Assembly (NCBI GenBank): GCA_030704615.1
Contig: CM060733.1
Coordinates: 13,640,001 to 13,704,000, forward strand
Origin: Takakia lepidozioides
Taxonomy: Eukaryota; Streptophyta; Takakiopsida; Takakiales; Takakiaceae
DNA: 64,000 nucleotides
Direction: 5' to 3'
A program made the translations under genes and the position numbers. Below the pieces are notes generated by a model, which did no database searches, was not told the DNA's origin, and saw only the letters and a program-made list of their open reading frames with translations. This document shows, in pieces, positions 40,550 to 50,646 of the stretch; positions within the stretch are counted from its first letter, which is position 1; every line of letters starts with the position of its first letter.

Positions 40550-42205
40550 ATGGGAAGATCCAACAAAATAGGGAAGCGTATCAAAGTGAAGTCAAGACGT
40601 CATGAAGCCCCTTCATCTTTGGTTGTGTCTGTTGTAGCAAACAGTGACGTCGTACCAACTCCTGTTACCTCGACAGAGCTGGCGCTAACAGGAGGGAGGC
40701 AAGAAGTGCTAGGAGGGCAAGGAAGTAAGTTCATGCTTATTTACAACTCTTGGGACTCCTAGGGGATTCCTAGTTTCAAGTACATTTTCATTCTTTTATT
40801 GCTTGGATTGTATGCAACGTCTTTACTTCCACAGAGGTATTAAAATGTGTCTTTTCTGTACAGAGGTATCAGCATTATGTGCAGGATAGGTGTAGTGCTA
40901 ACACAGAAGTATAATAGATGCCTAGAGACAAATATCTTTACAAAGGTATCATCATGTAGGTGAATCTCCATTTCTAAAACCTTGGTATGCCTAATTTCAC
41001 ACATCCACTATCTATGTTATTTAGGTGGATCGTTTGCACAAGAGGGGGTGCACTACAAACGGGAGAATGGACATTGGTTTTGTTTGATCTGCGGCGAAGG
41101 ACCTTCCATGGGTTGGAAGGACAAACATAACTTCCAAAATCACCTTGTGGTAAAGTGTGGAGGTCCTCGCCTCCTTCCAGGTAAGCCTGGTCGCCCTACG
41201 GATGGGAAGAAGAGAAAACAGAATTACCATAGAACGAACATGAAGATCTATGGGGATGTAGATAAGAGAAAGAGGGTGTACGACAACAAGGCGCGTTACA
41301 GGTTCAAATTGAAAGCGGAGCGAATGTGGGAAATGGCACAAGGTGGTTCTATGGCCATGGAAAGCAAGAACAAGCGAGCACCATTGTTGGCAACATTGTT
41401 CGATGAAGATGTGTACGACCACTTCGGGATTCGCAAATGGGGAAGGGGCGATTTATCAGCTAAGACCTTGGATGATATTGTGGGTGCGAATGCGACTGGT
41501 AAGTGGGTGAGGAAAAAACTTGCTCAGTACAAACCGATTAGGGATTACAAGCAAGACTTGGCACGGATGAAAAGAATCTATAGGGATGGCAAGGATTACT
41601 GGAAGATGCCTCGTCGCAAGTTGCAAAAAGAGGTGGCAAACAGCTTGCTAACCTACCATGAGGAAGAAAGCTGCAAACTAAGGTATTATTCTGCCTTTGC
41701 ATACTTCTTGTTTGTATCGTACATGTGTTCACCAATCAGTGCGATTTCAAACTAATCCTTGTGACTAAATATTTTGTAGATCGGTGGCGTTGACATTGAC
41801 AAAGGCAGAGTTTGTCAAGACGTAATCAATGCAGAGATGGAGAAGTGGAGATTCGTGGATCCCCTTCGTGCCAAAGCGTGTGCTTTAGCGACCGAGCGCT
41901 ACAAGAAAAGTGAAAAGTGTGAGTGTTCACTTGTCAAATATTTCATGCTATGTTTCTATTCAACATGCAAATTGGACTCTAAGACGTGTACTTTGTTTCC
42001 ATGTTGTGTAGACAAGAAACTAGACAATGACGACAATGCAAACACGGAGGATGAAGAAGGGACAAACAATGATGGAGGAGATGAGGGAGAGGAGGAAGAA
42101 ACAGATGACGACGATGCAGATGAGGATGAAGCAACATTAAAAGACGAGGAGGAGGAGGAGGAGGAGGAGGAGGAGCATGATGATGATGAAGAGGAAGGAA
42201 TGTAG
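40550..42205 (+). CDS. Zinc-finger protein with acidic C-terminal tail
   Basis: Not a family I can name. Exon 1 (ATG 40,550, MGRSNKIGKRIKVKSRRHE, a basic start) splices in phase at 40,724/41,025. Exon 2 has WFCLICGEGPSMGWKDKHNF followed by HLVVKC, a C2HC-like finger, then a basic stretch (PGKPGRPTDGKKRKQ, an AT-hook-like core) and an Arg/Lys-rich helical segment to about 41,682. The next exon, from the acceptor at 41,779, reads VDIDKGRVCQDVINAEMEKW and KACALATERYKKSEK, then splices in phase to a long Asp/Glu tail (DDDDADEDE, EEEEEEEEEE) ending at 42,205. The exon 2-3 junction is one base out of phase with the obvious donor; a GAG|GTGGCA donor 45 bases earlier would fix it. Basic finger plus acidic tail suggests a chromatin- or DNA-binding protein. 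The intron before exon 2 contains relatives of the integrase-linked 98-bp repeat. Confidence 0.55.
40828..40960. repeat. Degraded relatives of the 98-bp repeat
   Basis: ACAGAGGTATT, ACAGAGGTATC, ACAGAAGTATA and ACAAAGGTATCATCATG recur within the intron of the zinc-finger/acidic gene. The same ACAGAGGTAT(C/A) phrase marks every unit of the array at 28.06-28.6 kb. Confidence 0.55.
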
Positions 42206-42644
42206 AACAAATCGAATCAGGGCCTCTTTTTTGGCTACCTTCACCTTGTAAGTATGGAGAAAATTCTGAGACTTGTTTGTATGTTTCTTCTTACTCTCTT
42301 TTTGACATTCTAGTTGCCTAAGAAAAGTGCCCAAATAATGGTACAAAGATACGGACGACACTACTCCATTGTAGGGAGGCTACGTCGCTATTGTCCTACC
42401 TAGAGGAATGTGGTTTGCAGGCTGTGTAGGCGCCGGGTGGTTTTCCTAGCCTCAAGTATAGCTCCCAAGAACCTTTGCTAAATGGGTGCATACAACATAA
42501 AAGTTGTAGGCCGAGGCTATGTACATATATTGAGGCTGTGGATACAGTGACTGCTTTAGGATTAAGCATGTAAATGGGTACATTGGGAGTCCAATTCACT
42601 TACTCTTTGGCCATGTTGCTGATCTGGTGCTTGTGCATTTGCAG

Positions 42645-42764
42645 GATTGTAAGCAGAAGTATCCAGACGTGATTGTGCCAAACCCACTAGAAGCCATTCA
42701 ACAGCTGCGAAACAGGCAGTTGATGCTTCAGGATGTGGCCGATCTAGACCTTTGTGACTATGTG
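42645..42764 (+). pseudogene. Single exon of inositol-tetrakisphosphate kinase (ITPK)
   Basis: After TGCATTTGCAG the sequence encodes DCKQKYPDVIVPNPLEAI and QLRNRQLMLQDVADLDLCDY, then a GTTGGT donor-like site. This is the linker of plant inositol 1,3,4-trisphosphate 5/6-kinases (YP-V-V-DP--AI--L-NRQ-ML--VA). No ATP-grasp core follows, so it is an isolated exon carried here. Confidence 0.65.
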
Positions 42765-44100
42765 GTTGGTTTTTCTCCAGTACACAGTGCCTTAAACTAG
42801 CTCTTATATCTATTTGACTTGGAGTTTCGGTTTAGGGGCATCAATTTAATCAATTTTACTCACACTGAGAACCAAATTTTGAGTAACCAGTCATATTGCA
42901 GACTTAAGTTAATTTAAATCTCAATGATTGAGTGAGTGAGTCCACGGCAATGCCTGGATACATGAGAAGTTGACCTGCATTTTGTTGTTTTCCATTTCTT
43001 GCAGCTTTTGGAATTTGAATATGGTCCTGGACGACCATCCGATCTGCTTACTTCTTTTCATAGCCCCGTGTTTTCATTTTGCTCGTGTTGTTTGCAATCT
43101 GAGTATCCCGCAACAAAGAGGAAGATTTAAAAAACTTAGTTGATGAATTATGTTCTGCATGATTCCCACATCTGAGGAACAAGGGAATCACCAGTCATGA
43201 AGCAGGTTAGAGGTGTGACTTGGGTATGGGCTAATATGGACTTGGTAGTGATCTTCCTGTGCAGACCTCTGTCCATGTGCTTTTCAATCAATCTTTGGTT
43301 CCAGTACAAAAGAATGTAGAGGTATTGAGCACAAGGGGAAGCAATATAACTTGGCATAGGGGCTGATATGGACTTGACATTGATCTTCCATGTGCAGACC
43401 TCTCTCCATGTGCTGCTCATCCACCACTCTACCCACTGCCTGCAAGTCCAAAATACCCACAACTGTGAGTTAAAAATGACCATCTCAAAATCTACAATGC
43501 TTCCCAACCATCCCCTTAGTAAATAACAATGGAACACTTCACCTAAATGCAATAAAGGCATATTGTTAGCATCCATTCTTCAAGCAGATGTGGCTTAACT
43601 CTGCACTCACCATCTCTCTCCCCTCACTCTATTGGACGTTATCAAATCTTAATCCAGGAAAAATTCATACCTGCTGAATATTGGTTCCTGCGGTGTACTG
43701 AGCACCACCTGAAGAGCGTAGTTGCTTTAGCTTGGCATTTCAGACTGCCTGTGTTGGATCAGTACCACTCTCCTCATGTGTGGAGCACGTGATGTGCTTT
43801 GACCAAAATCACTTGGTGCATCCACAACCAACGCTACCTCATATGTCATTTACCATAGAAGAAAGTTGACGGCACTCCATGTACTTACAATAGTGTCGGA
43901 TGAATCTACACACCTTTTTGCTGCTCCTGGCAGGAAATTTGGCATGCAGATCATCGGACATCGTACTATGGTTTAAACGTCTCATTGGGAATTCCTGACT
44001 GGGTGGTACTTAGGACCTAGTTCTGAAGTCAAGTATGTATAGCTAGAGAGATCTGTGGTCCGAGGAGTTATTGAGGTGGGATTGAGGTATAACCAGAAAC
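42765..44100. other. Spacer with a ~134-bp-spaced direct repeat
   Basis: GGACTTGGTAGTGATCTTCC...CAGACCTCTGTCCATGTGC at about 43,230-43,282 recurs as GGACTTGACATTGATCTTCC...CAGACCTCTCTCCATGTGC at about 43,372-43,413. The minus frame 43,576-43,148 across it is open but unrecognised. Nothing else supported. Confidence 0.45.
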
Positions 44101-44149
44101 TTGCAGATCATGTTTGATAATCCCCTCGAGCATGTACTTCGAACATTCT

Positions 44150-44575
44150 TTAGTTCTCAAGGCCCGTGCGAGGACGCAAGGAATGTGAGTTACTCTGCTG
44201 TTGGAGGGCTAAGTGAACAAATTATGGAGCCTCGAGAGTCCATCGAACTACCTATTATGAACCATGCTCACTCGTCCTTCGTGTTGGCATCAACTGACCC
44301 ACTTGAGGTAATTGATGATCCTCTCACAAATGTTATGTTTCGCAAACTACTGGAACTTTCTAGCAGAGTAGGGGATATCTTCTTGACATTGGTTGATGTC
44401 AGTGTTGGCAACGTTAGGTAAGCCTGACAGTGGATCAGTTTATATGCCTTCATGTGATTTGTTATCTACTGGACATGGTGTATTGCTCTATGGGATCCCC
44501 AGGAACAGGAACTTAGACACTACTAGTAGCTAGCAACAAATTATGTTGATGCCGAACTTCTCAAGGTATGATTAT
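44150..44575 (+). pseudogene. 26S proteasome ATPase RPT4-like fragment
   Basis: Exon-like text NVSYSAVGGLSEQIMEPRES and IELPIMN matches the segment preceding the AAA module of RPT4 (regulatory subunit 10B). About 220 bases on, GHGVLLYGIPRNRN is a decayed Walker A (normally KGVLLYGPPGTGKT), followed in another frame by ATNYVDAELLK, like the ASNIDANFLK that normally follows. Frame changes and the loss of GTGKT make it non-functional. Confidence 0.65.
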
Positions 44576-44807
44576 GACAGACAAGGGGTTCTTGTTAGAG
44601 ACACAAAAACTCCTAAATGATGTGAATATGCACCAACAAATTAATGGCTTTGGTGGTTGCTGCTTGGCTGTATAGCTCCAAGGATCTCTTGACGTCTACA
44701 TGGAATTTTGCCTCGAGCGGTGCTTGCAGAAGGAGTGGGGCTTCAATAATCAATTGATTGTCGTCCAAAAAACTTATGACCTGAAGGCAAACTGCTGGAA
44801 AGTGTCT

Positions 44808-45504
44808 CTACATCTGCGAAGTCCAACTAATGCAAATAATTCCATCAATAAGTGCCAACGAGCTTTGTCCACAACTATTGGTTCGCAACCCACTAGTATC
44901 ATGCCAATACACCCACTCCCCTCTTGCTACACATGAGTCATAGATGGCAACCACCATCTCCAAGACATCAGGCCTGTCTCGTGCCAAAACCTGAGAGTTG
45001 TTGTACCCCACAACAATGATGGTGTACCCTTTGTCGCATGAGCGGTTCAAATCCATGCGAGCCACCTGCAAAAACTGATCATGTATGGAGTTGCAAATTT
45101 ACATTGCAAGATGCATAGCAATGAAACCAAAGAGGAAAGAAGAGGGAAAGAATTGAAATGTCCACTATCCCGAAAATAAATATGTCTGAAGACAATCACA
45201 TATCAACCCAAGATCTGAAAGATGAAGAGGTTGTCCGAGACAAATAAGTGAACGGATGTAGCTAGTGTACCTTGCTTTCCAAATGCTTTCATAAAGGCGG
45301 GAGGAATGTATAGTCCTCTGTTACAGGGTTGCAAACAACCATGATAGATTGTGGAGGAAAACAAAAATCCCAATCACACATATAGGGTGGATCATTCTCA
45401 TCTGCATGTGACCTTGGCTGTCGGCCCCCTTCCACGCACAAAAGCCCTCCCGCACCTGCGATTACGTTGTGCACATCCCTTGCCAGGAATGCCAAGGCTG
45501 GCAT
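44808..45504 (-). pseudogene. F-box/kelch-type protein fragment
   Basis: The first minus exon (45,504-45,289) reads AGGLLCVEGG and FCFPPQSIMVVCNPVTEDYT then FLPPL. The second, after a TTTTTGCAG acceptor near 45,068, reads MDLNRSCDKGYTIIVVGYNN and VLEMVVAIYDSCVARGEWVY. NPVT..(Y/W).LPP followed by GY.+IV.G......YDS is typical of plant F-box/kelch substrate adaptors of SCF ubiquitin ligases. No F-box is present and a frame break precedes the donor. Confidence 0.5.
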
Positions 45505-45949
45505 GTCGGATCCCTATATTGTCATCACAATCCATTATTGCTGGTTTGACTAAGTGACTGGTCACTAGATCACCAGTCACACCTTCATAGGAGTGGGCAT
45601 GTGGCTTACAAGTGTTGGGCTGCCAATAACAAACCCACTACAACGTTGCACTACAATCATAATCTCATCACTATTGCAGAACTCAGCATTCATGCTCTCG
45701 ATTCCCACTCCAGCCTTTGAAATTCCTCAACTTCCATTCAGCATCCCATGAACCCCACATGCAGCCCAAGTGTTATTACAAGCACGTTATGTGCTTTGGT
45801 AAATACTGTTGGTGGAATGAGCCAAAGCCCTCAAACCTTGGCCAAATGTTTATGCAAACTTCCTTAAACTGCTTGTGAGCTAAATGGGTTTGATGTGCAT
45901 GCCAGGGCTAGCTCCATCTCATTTTTTTGGGGACCCTTTGGGAGACAGA

Positions 45950-46305
45950 TGGCTTACTCAGAAGTGCTTCAGCTTCATGTGATTCACTAGCAAAAGAAAT
46001 ATGGCTAGCTCTGAAAGAAACAGACAATTTCAAACCTGACAATTGATGAATGGCTTCCCCTGCATCATCATATAGTCCCCTGGCACTAGTATCTGGCCCC
46101 CATGACACAACCCCAGAGAAAACAAATGACATGTTCATTTCGAGAATTATCAATAATAATCTTGTTTCGATACCCTTACAAAGGTATCATGTTGCAATTG
46201 GGTTGTGTGTTCGATAGAGAGTTTAATATATCAACTCTTAGACGTTGATACTCTTACAATGGTATCATGTTTGGTATATGTACATAGCCATATATTGGCA
46301 CTATA
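45950..46305. repeat. Inverted dispersed repeat, partner of 37,835-38,170
   Basis: CATGTTTGGTATATGTACAT and AGCCATATATTGGCAC here are the reverse complement of text at about 37,830-37,870. CAGACAATTT...CCTGACAATTGATGA matches the inverse of 38,075-38,105. The two copies are 8 kb apart and diverged. Confidence 0.65.
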
Positions 46306-46429
46306 AGGGCTTGGCAGTATGAAATTGGTTAGTGTCTCAAGGTGCAGATGAAACATGCAAACAGATTGAGATTGTAAGCAACACCCACCAGTCAAACTCA
46401 TCCTCAGAAGAGATTGATACACAAAAATT

Positions 46430-46930
46430 TCTTAGGGTCGTTGGTGCGCAGGCTTTTGTCAAGGGCTTGATATCATCATCGGTCAACTCAAAGTCAAAGA
46501 CATCAAGGTTCTACTTCAATCTCTCCATCTTGTCTGACTTAGGAATGACAATTGTCTTGTGCTCAATGCCCCAGTGCATCGCAATTTGTGTCGGTGTCTT
46601 GTTGTACTTTCTTGGCAATCCATGTAGTGTGTTTATAGTGTGTGTGAGAGAGAGAGGGAAGCAAGAGATCACGCCTTACATAGAGTAGTGAATCACAACT
46701 GAAGTTAATAATTCATAAGGGAGCACTTAGGGAAGATGCAAACCTGAAGAACAGCGTCATCAAGACACGAAACGGTGCCCAATAAATTCCGTGTTGTCAA
46801 CCCCACCACCCAATGGCGTGTGGGCAGTGACAACTATCCCATGCTTCTGGTAGAAATTCACCAATGATTCACGCTGGAAGTAAGGATAGGTTTCGATGCT
46901 AGCTTAATCTTTGAATATGCAAGGCAGTCC
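46430..46930 (-). pseudogene. Aldo-keto reductase fragment, sorbitol-6-phosphate reductase-like
   Basis: Minus strand. The first exon (to about 46,744) reads SKIKLA, then IETYPYFQRESLVNFYQKHG and IVVTAHTPLGGGVDNTEFI, then after a one-base shift GTVSCLDDAVLQ at a CAG|GTTTGC donor. The next exon (about 46,630-46,430) reads KYNKTPTQIAMHWGIEHKTI and VIPKSDKMERLK, a TAG, and NLDVFDFELTDDDIKPL. These are the substrate-loop and C-terminal NADP-binding parts of AKR2-type aldose-6-phosphate reductases. Frame breaks and missing N-terminal barrel make it a relic. Confidence 0.7.
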
Positions 46931-48530
46931 CGGGTCAAAAAGATGTCGTAATTTCTGCCAAACACATGCTGATTAGAAAGGAGAGAGCCCATCCTTGCTC
47001 TCCTGGCTTGCTGGTCTACAATTTCAATCAAATGTCAATACATAGAAGATAAAGGTATAGAAAACTGCAGAGATGAGGATAAAATAGTACAAGAAGGAAA
47101 CCAGACCGGGAGAAAAGAGAGGAAGTGCAAGGATTCCCCGAAGCTCAGTCCCAAACATTACATCCAAAACATAATCAAAACAAGACCTTGTCAATTCCTG
47201 AAGTTCGCATAACAATGGACTTACAATTGCATCTGTCTCGCCAACAATATGCCGCTCCGTCATATCTCCTCGATGCAAGACCAACAAGCACAAATCTGCA
47301 TTGTGGGTTGAAATCTCACCTAAGGTTAAGTTGGCAAAATAAAAAGGGTGGAAATAGATGGAAATACATAACATAATTTTGGATGGGTGTTAGGGACAAC
47401 TTAACACACCAAATTACCGTTATTATGGTTATTTTGAAGATGTTAGAAGGGGAATGGAGCCCATTATTGAAAGCCCATTAATATGCTAATAAGCCTGTTA
47501 AGAACCTAAAAAGATAACCACCATGAAGCCCATTATTGAAAGTGAACAAACGGAACACGCGCTAGAAGTTTAGGAGATCGCGTCATAATGACAGCAGCCA
47601 AAATTGAATCGAAATCACTTCATCGATGATACCATTGTTTCTCAATAACTCCAAGGAAGTCAGCAACTCACTCCTGGTGATGGAAGCATAAGGAAGGAGA
47701 CTTCTTTCGTGTTTTTCAGCGAGTGAAGCCAAGTGATAATTCTTGGTCCATATCTGTTAAATTACAAAGACAACGCACACACACCAACAAAGGCATTTCA
47801 GGGAAGGTGTCTCACTAGCATAACTCGCCCTGAACTCATCGATAGCCATACTACCCACCCTGGCTTTCACTTCACGCTGCAACTACAAAAGTAAGTCTCC
47901 CGGGGACCTCTGTGCTTCTCTGTGAATTTACCACTTCCCTCTGTTCCCCCCTTCAACTCATCATGATGTCAATTGCATCCCCTCTCTCTTCTCCCATACC
48001 ATAACCTCTCTCAATTTTCTATGTCAACGAGAGGGGAAAGAAGGAAAGAGAAAGCAGAAGTTTGTTGCGACCACAGGAGTGCGTCACAATGTAACCCCCA
48101 GTCTAAGAAACCCAAACATTGCTTGGCGATGGAGTGCCTCATGCAGGTAGAACGCTAGTCAATTTATTCCTTGTAACTGAAGTCCACTGCCAGGGAATTT
48201 CTCTACACTATCGTTTCTTATATATCATAGTTACAGTATCTTCATTTAGACTGCCGGCGCTCTCTGAAAAATGACAAGCATTTATGCTCACATGTATAGC
48301 GTATCTCTAAAGTGGCCATATTGTATACCTCAAATAAGCCAATCCGGGTGTTTTTTTCAGAAGTTTAGAGCTCAAGTAGGTTACTGAAGAATGAAGCCAA
48401 CACACAATGGAAGACTGCTAACCGTGTGACACTTGAGCATTGGTGACAAAACCCTGCCAATTCCTCACAACGTGTAGGGAATTCCAAAAATTCCCATTGT
48501 TTAATGGATCTCAACTCACAAATGCACCAA
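46931..48530. other. Non-coding stretch
   Basis: No supported gene. Minus frame 47,374-47,024 is open (116 codons) but without known motifs. CCCATTATTGAAAG is duplicated at 47,460 and 47,528. Confidence 0.4.
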
Positions 48531-48534
48531 CCTC

Positions 48535-48800
48535 TATAGGTATACCAAAGAGGATCACTACTACATAATGACGATACCTCTACTAGCATATATAGCTAAG
48601 TTTCTTTGTAAATCAAGCGTTATACCTCTATTGGTATACTAATCAGGGCTACTACCTCATGACAATACCTCCACATAAATATACACTGATTTAGCAAAAT
48701 TTATTTGTAAATCAAACGCTATACCTCTATAGGTATACCAAACAGGGAAACTACCTCATGACGATACCTCTACCTACATATAGACTAATTTTGACTTAGT
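48535..48800. repeat. 98-bp repeat array, inverted orientation
   Basis: Units reading ACGATACCTCTAC...AAGTTTCTTTGTAAATCAAGCG, TTATACCTCTATTGGTATAC and CAGGGCTACTACCTCATGAC are the reverse complement of the array at 28.06-28.6 kb. Two to three units lie directly upstream of the next plus-strand gene. Confidence 0.85.
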
Positions 48801-48881
48801 TTCTTTGGAATGCAACAGATCTCAATGGATCTCAATTCTTACTTTTTTGGCAGGTTCACAAATGCGTGCACAGATATAGAA

Positions 48882-50631
48882 ATGTCCAAACAAGATGAAG
48901 ACTGGACGCACCACTTGCAGGATATTGACCCTGGTTGTGCATCACAAAACAATGAGGATTCTTTAGTACAAAACTTGCCACAAATCCCACGTCGAGTAAG
49001 TGCATTTGTAGGGCATATTCGACAGCAAGGTGAGCATTTTGCATATCCACCCAATGTACCAGCACCACCCCAAGGCCAAGGTCACAACGTCCAAGGTATG
49101 GCAAATGTACCAAGTCTTTGTGGACCTACTCAAATTGGCACTGTCAATGACTTGAATGTTTCTGTTCCTCGAAACATTTGCGAGTCGAGAACACAACGAA
49201 GAAGACAGCCTCAAGCATCTTCTAATGTGCCTCCCAAAGATATTCAACGGCGCATCCATATGCTTCCAAGGTCAACAGAGTGGTCAACCTATCGTGAGGC
49301 TTTAACGCCATTGATTTCCAACTGGGTTCCAGACAACCCAGTTGTTTTGGTCTCTCTCAAAGCAAACCTTCAGTGGGGTGGGCAAATCTATCCCGAGCCA
49401 TTCTGTCTTGGAACATTGGAGTTTCAGATTGCTGCCCACTTTGCACAACTTGAGCCTCATCGTCAAACACCTACACCACGTGTGACAGGGTGTTTTTTTC
49501 AAACGGACCAGGAGAGCAACAGGCAAATATTTTCTCGAGCCATTGATCCGAAAACGTGGGGCTCTATGGGGCCGATTGCCAGCAACAACATTTGTTGTTT
49601 ACATCTCTGATAGCAGCGAGGTTTCATATGTTCCTGATGTAAGCACAGTCCCAAGTGATGGAATTGTTGCTTATCAACAATTCCTAAGAAATCCACCTAA
49701 GAAGAGGGATAGAAGGTGTAGGGAGGTTGACAATGAAAGAAGGTCCAATGCCCATGGATGGCGATGTGGTAGTGCACAGATCAGACCTATGGAGATTGAA
49801 GATTCCCAATCTCTGTCCTCATCAAACGATGGTAAACCTTTTCATATGGCCCCATCACAAGTTCAAGATGTTCATGTCACCCAAGTGCCCCAAGATGTTC
49901 AAAGGGTCCAAAGGCCTTATGGTATGACAACATCTCACATTGAAGCTGATAGTACGTCACAAGTACCAAAGCGTGTCAGAGGTTCAAATGGGGTAAGGCC
50001 TTCTACGACCCTGCACACCACGGGATTAAACAGTGATGTGTCTTCGTTTGGATTGATGGAACAATCAAGTGGCAATATTCCGACTAGCAGCATTGGAGAT
50101 TCTGATTCAGATTTTATGAGTGAGCCGCCTCGAGGTGGATGTAGGAACGTGCAACGGGGGAATGTCCAAGGTCACTACAATCTGGCATTACCTGCACCGC
50201 CAATCACAACAACGCATGTTGGTATGTCATCCTCATCTAGTATGATTGTTAATGAGATGGACATAATTTCCTCAACACCCACTCATTGTACATGGGCAAC
50301 TGAAGATGAAGTTCTCAACAAGATGGCAGAGACATGGATCAAACATCAAGAGGCATACTTCAAGGCATTGGGGGAACGTGATGTTAAATCTGCATATGAA
50401 GCACTCGATGTCCACAAGGATGAACAGGGATCCCAAGCTTTTTGGTCAGCTTTTGACATGTTTAAAGTTGAGCTCCATACAGATTCTTTCAATGATGAAG
50501 TGTTGAGACGTATTGGTAACGAGCTCTTTAAAAGAAAAGAGCTTCGTAGGGGTTCCACTACATCTGAGGCTAATCTCAGTAGGGTTACTATGCACCCTTC
50601 CATGAGCATGTATAATCTTGGCGATATTTGA
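48882..50631 (+). CDS. Unrecognised protein upstream of the HECT-like gene
   Basis: Open from ATG 48,882 (MSKQDEDWTHHLQDIDPG) with an acceptor TTTTTTGGCAG at 48,843-48,853 just upstream. A compact, conserved-looking segment runs from RRIHMLPRSTEWSTYREAL to PRVTGCFFQTDQ. At about 49,555 the frame must shift by one base in a GGGG run to continue as ALWGRLPATTFVVYISDSSE. A low-complexity Ser/Pro/Gln stretch with SDSDFMSEPPRG follows, then a helical part (EVLNKMAETWIKHQEAYFKA). The TGA at 50,629-50,631 is in frame with the ATG of the HECT-like ORF 15 bases later, so the two could be one gene with a nonsense codon. No known domain was recognised. Confidence 0.5.
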
Positions 50632-50646
50632 ATTCAGTTTGAGCTC

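Noticed and set aside
41956-42210. Minus-strand serine-rich frame
   Set aside because: It is the antisense of the Asp/Glu tail of the finger/acidic gene.
43148-43576. 142-codon minus frame
   Set aside because: No recognisable domain. It spans a diverged direct repeat and has no splice or start support.
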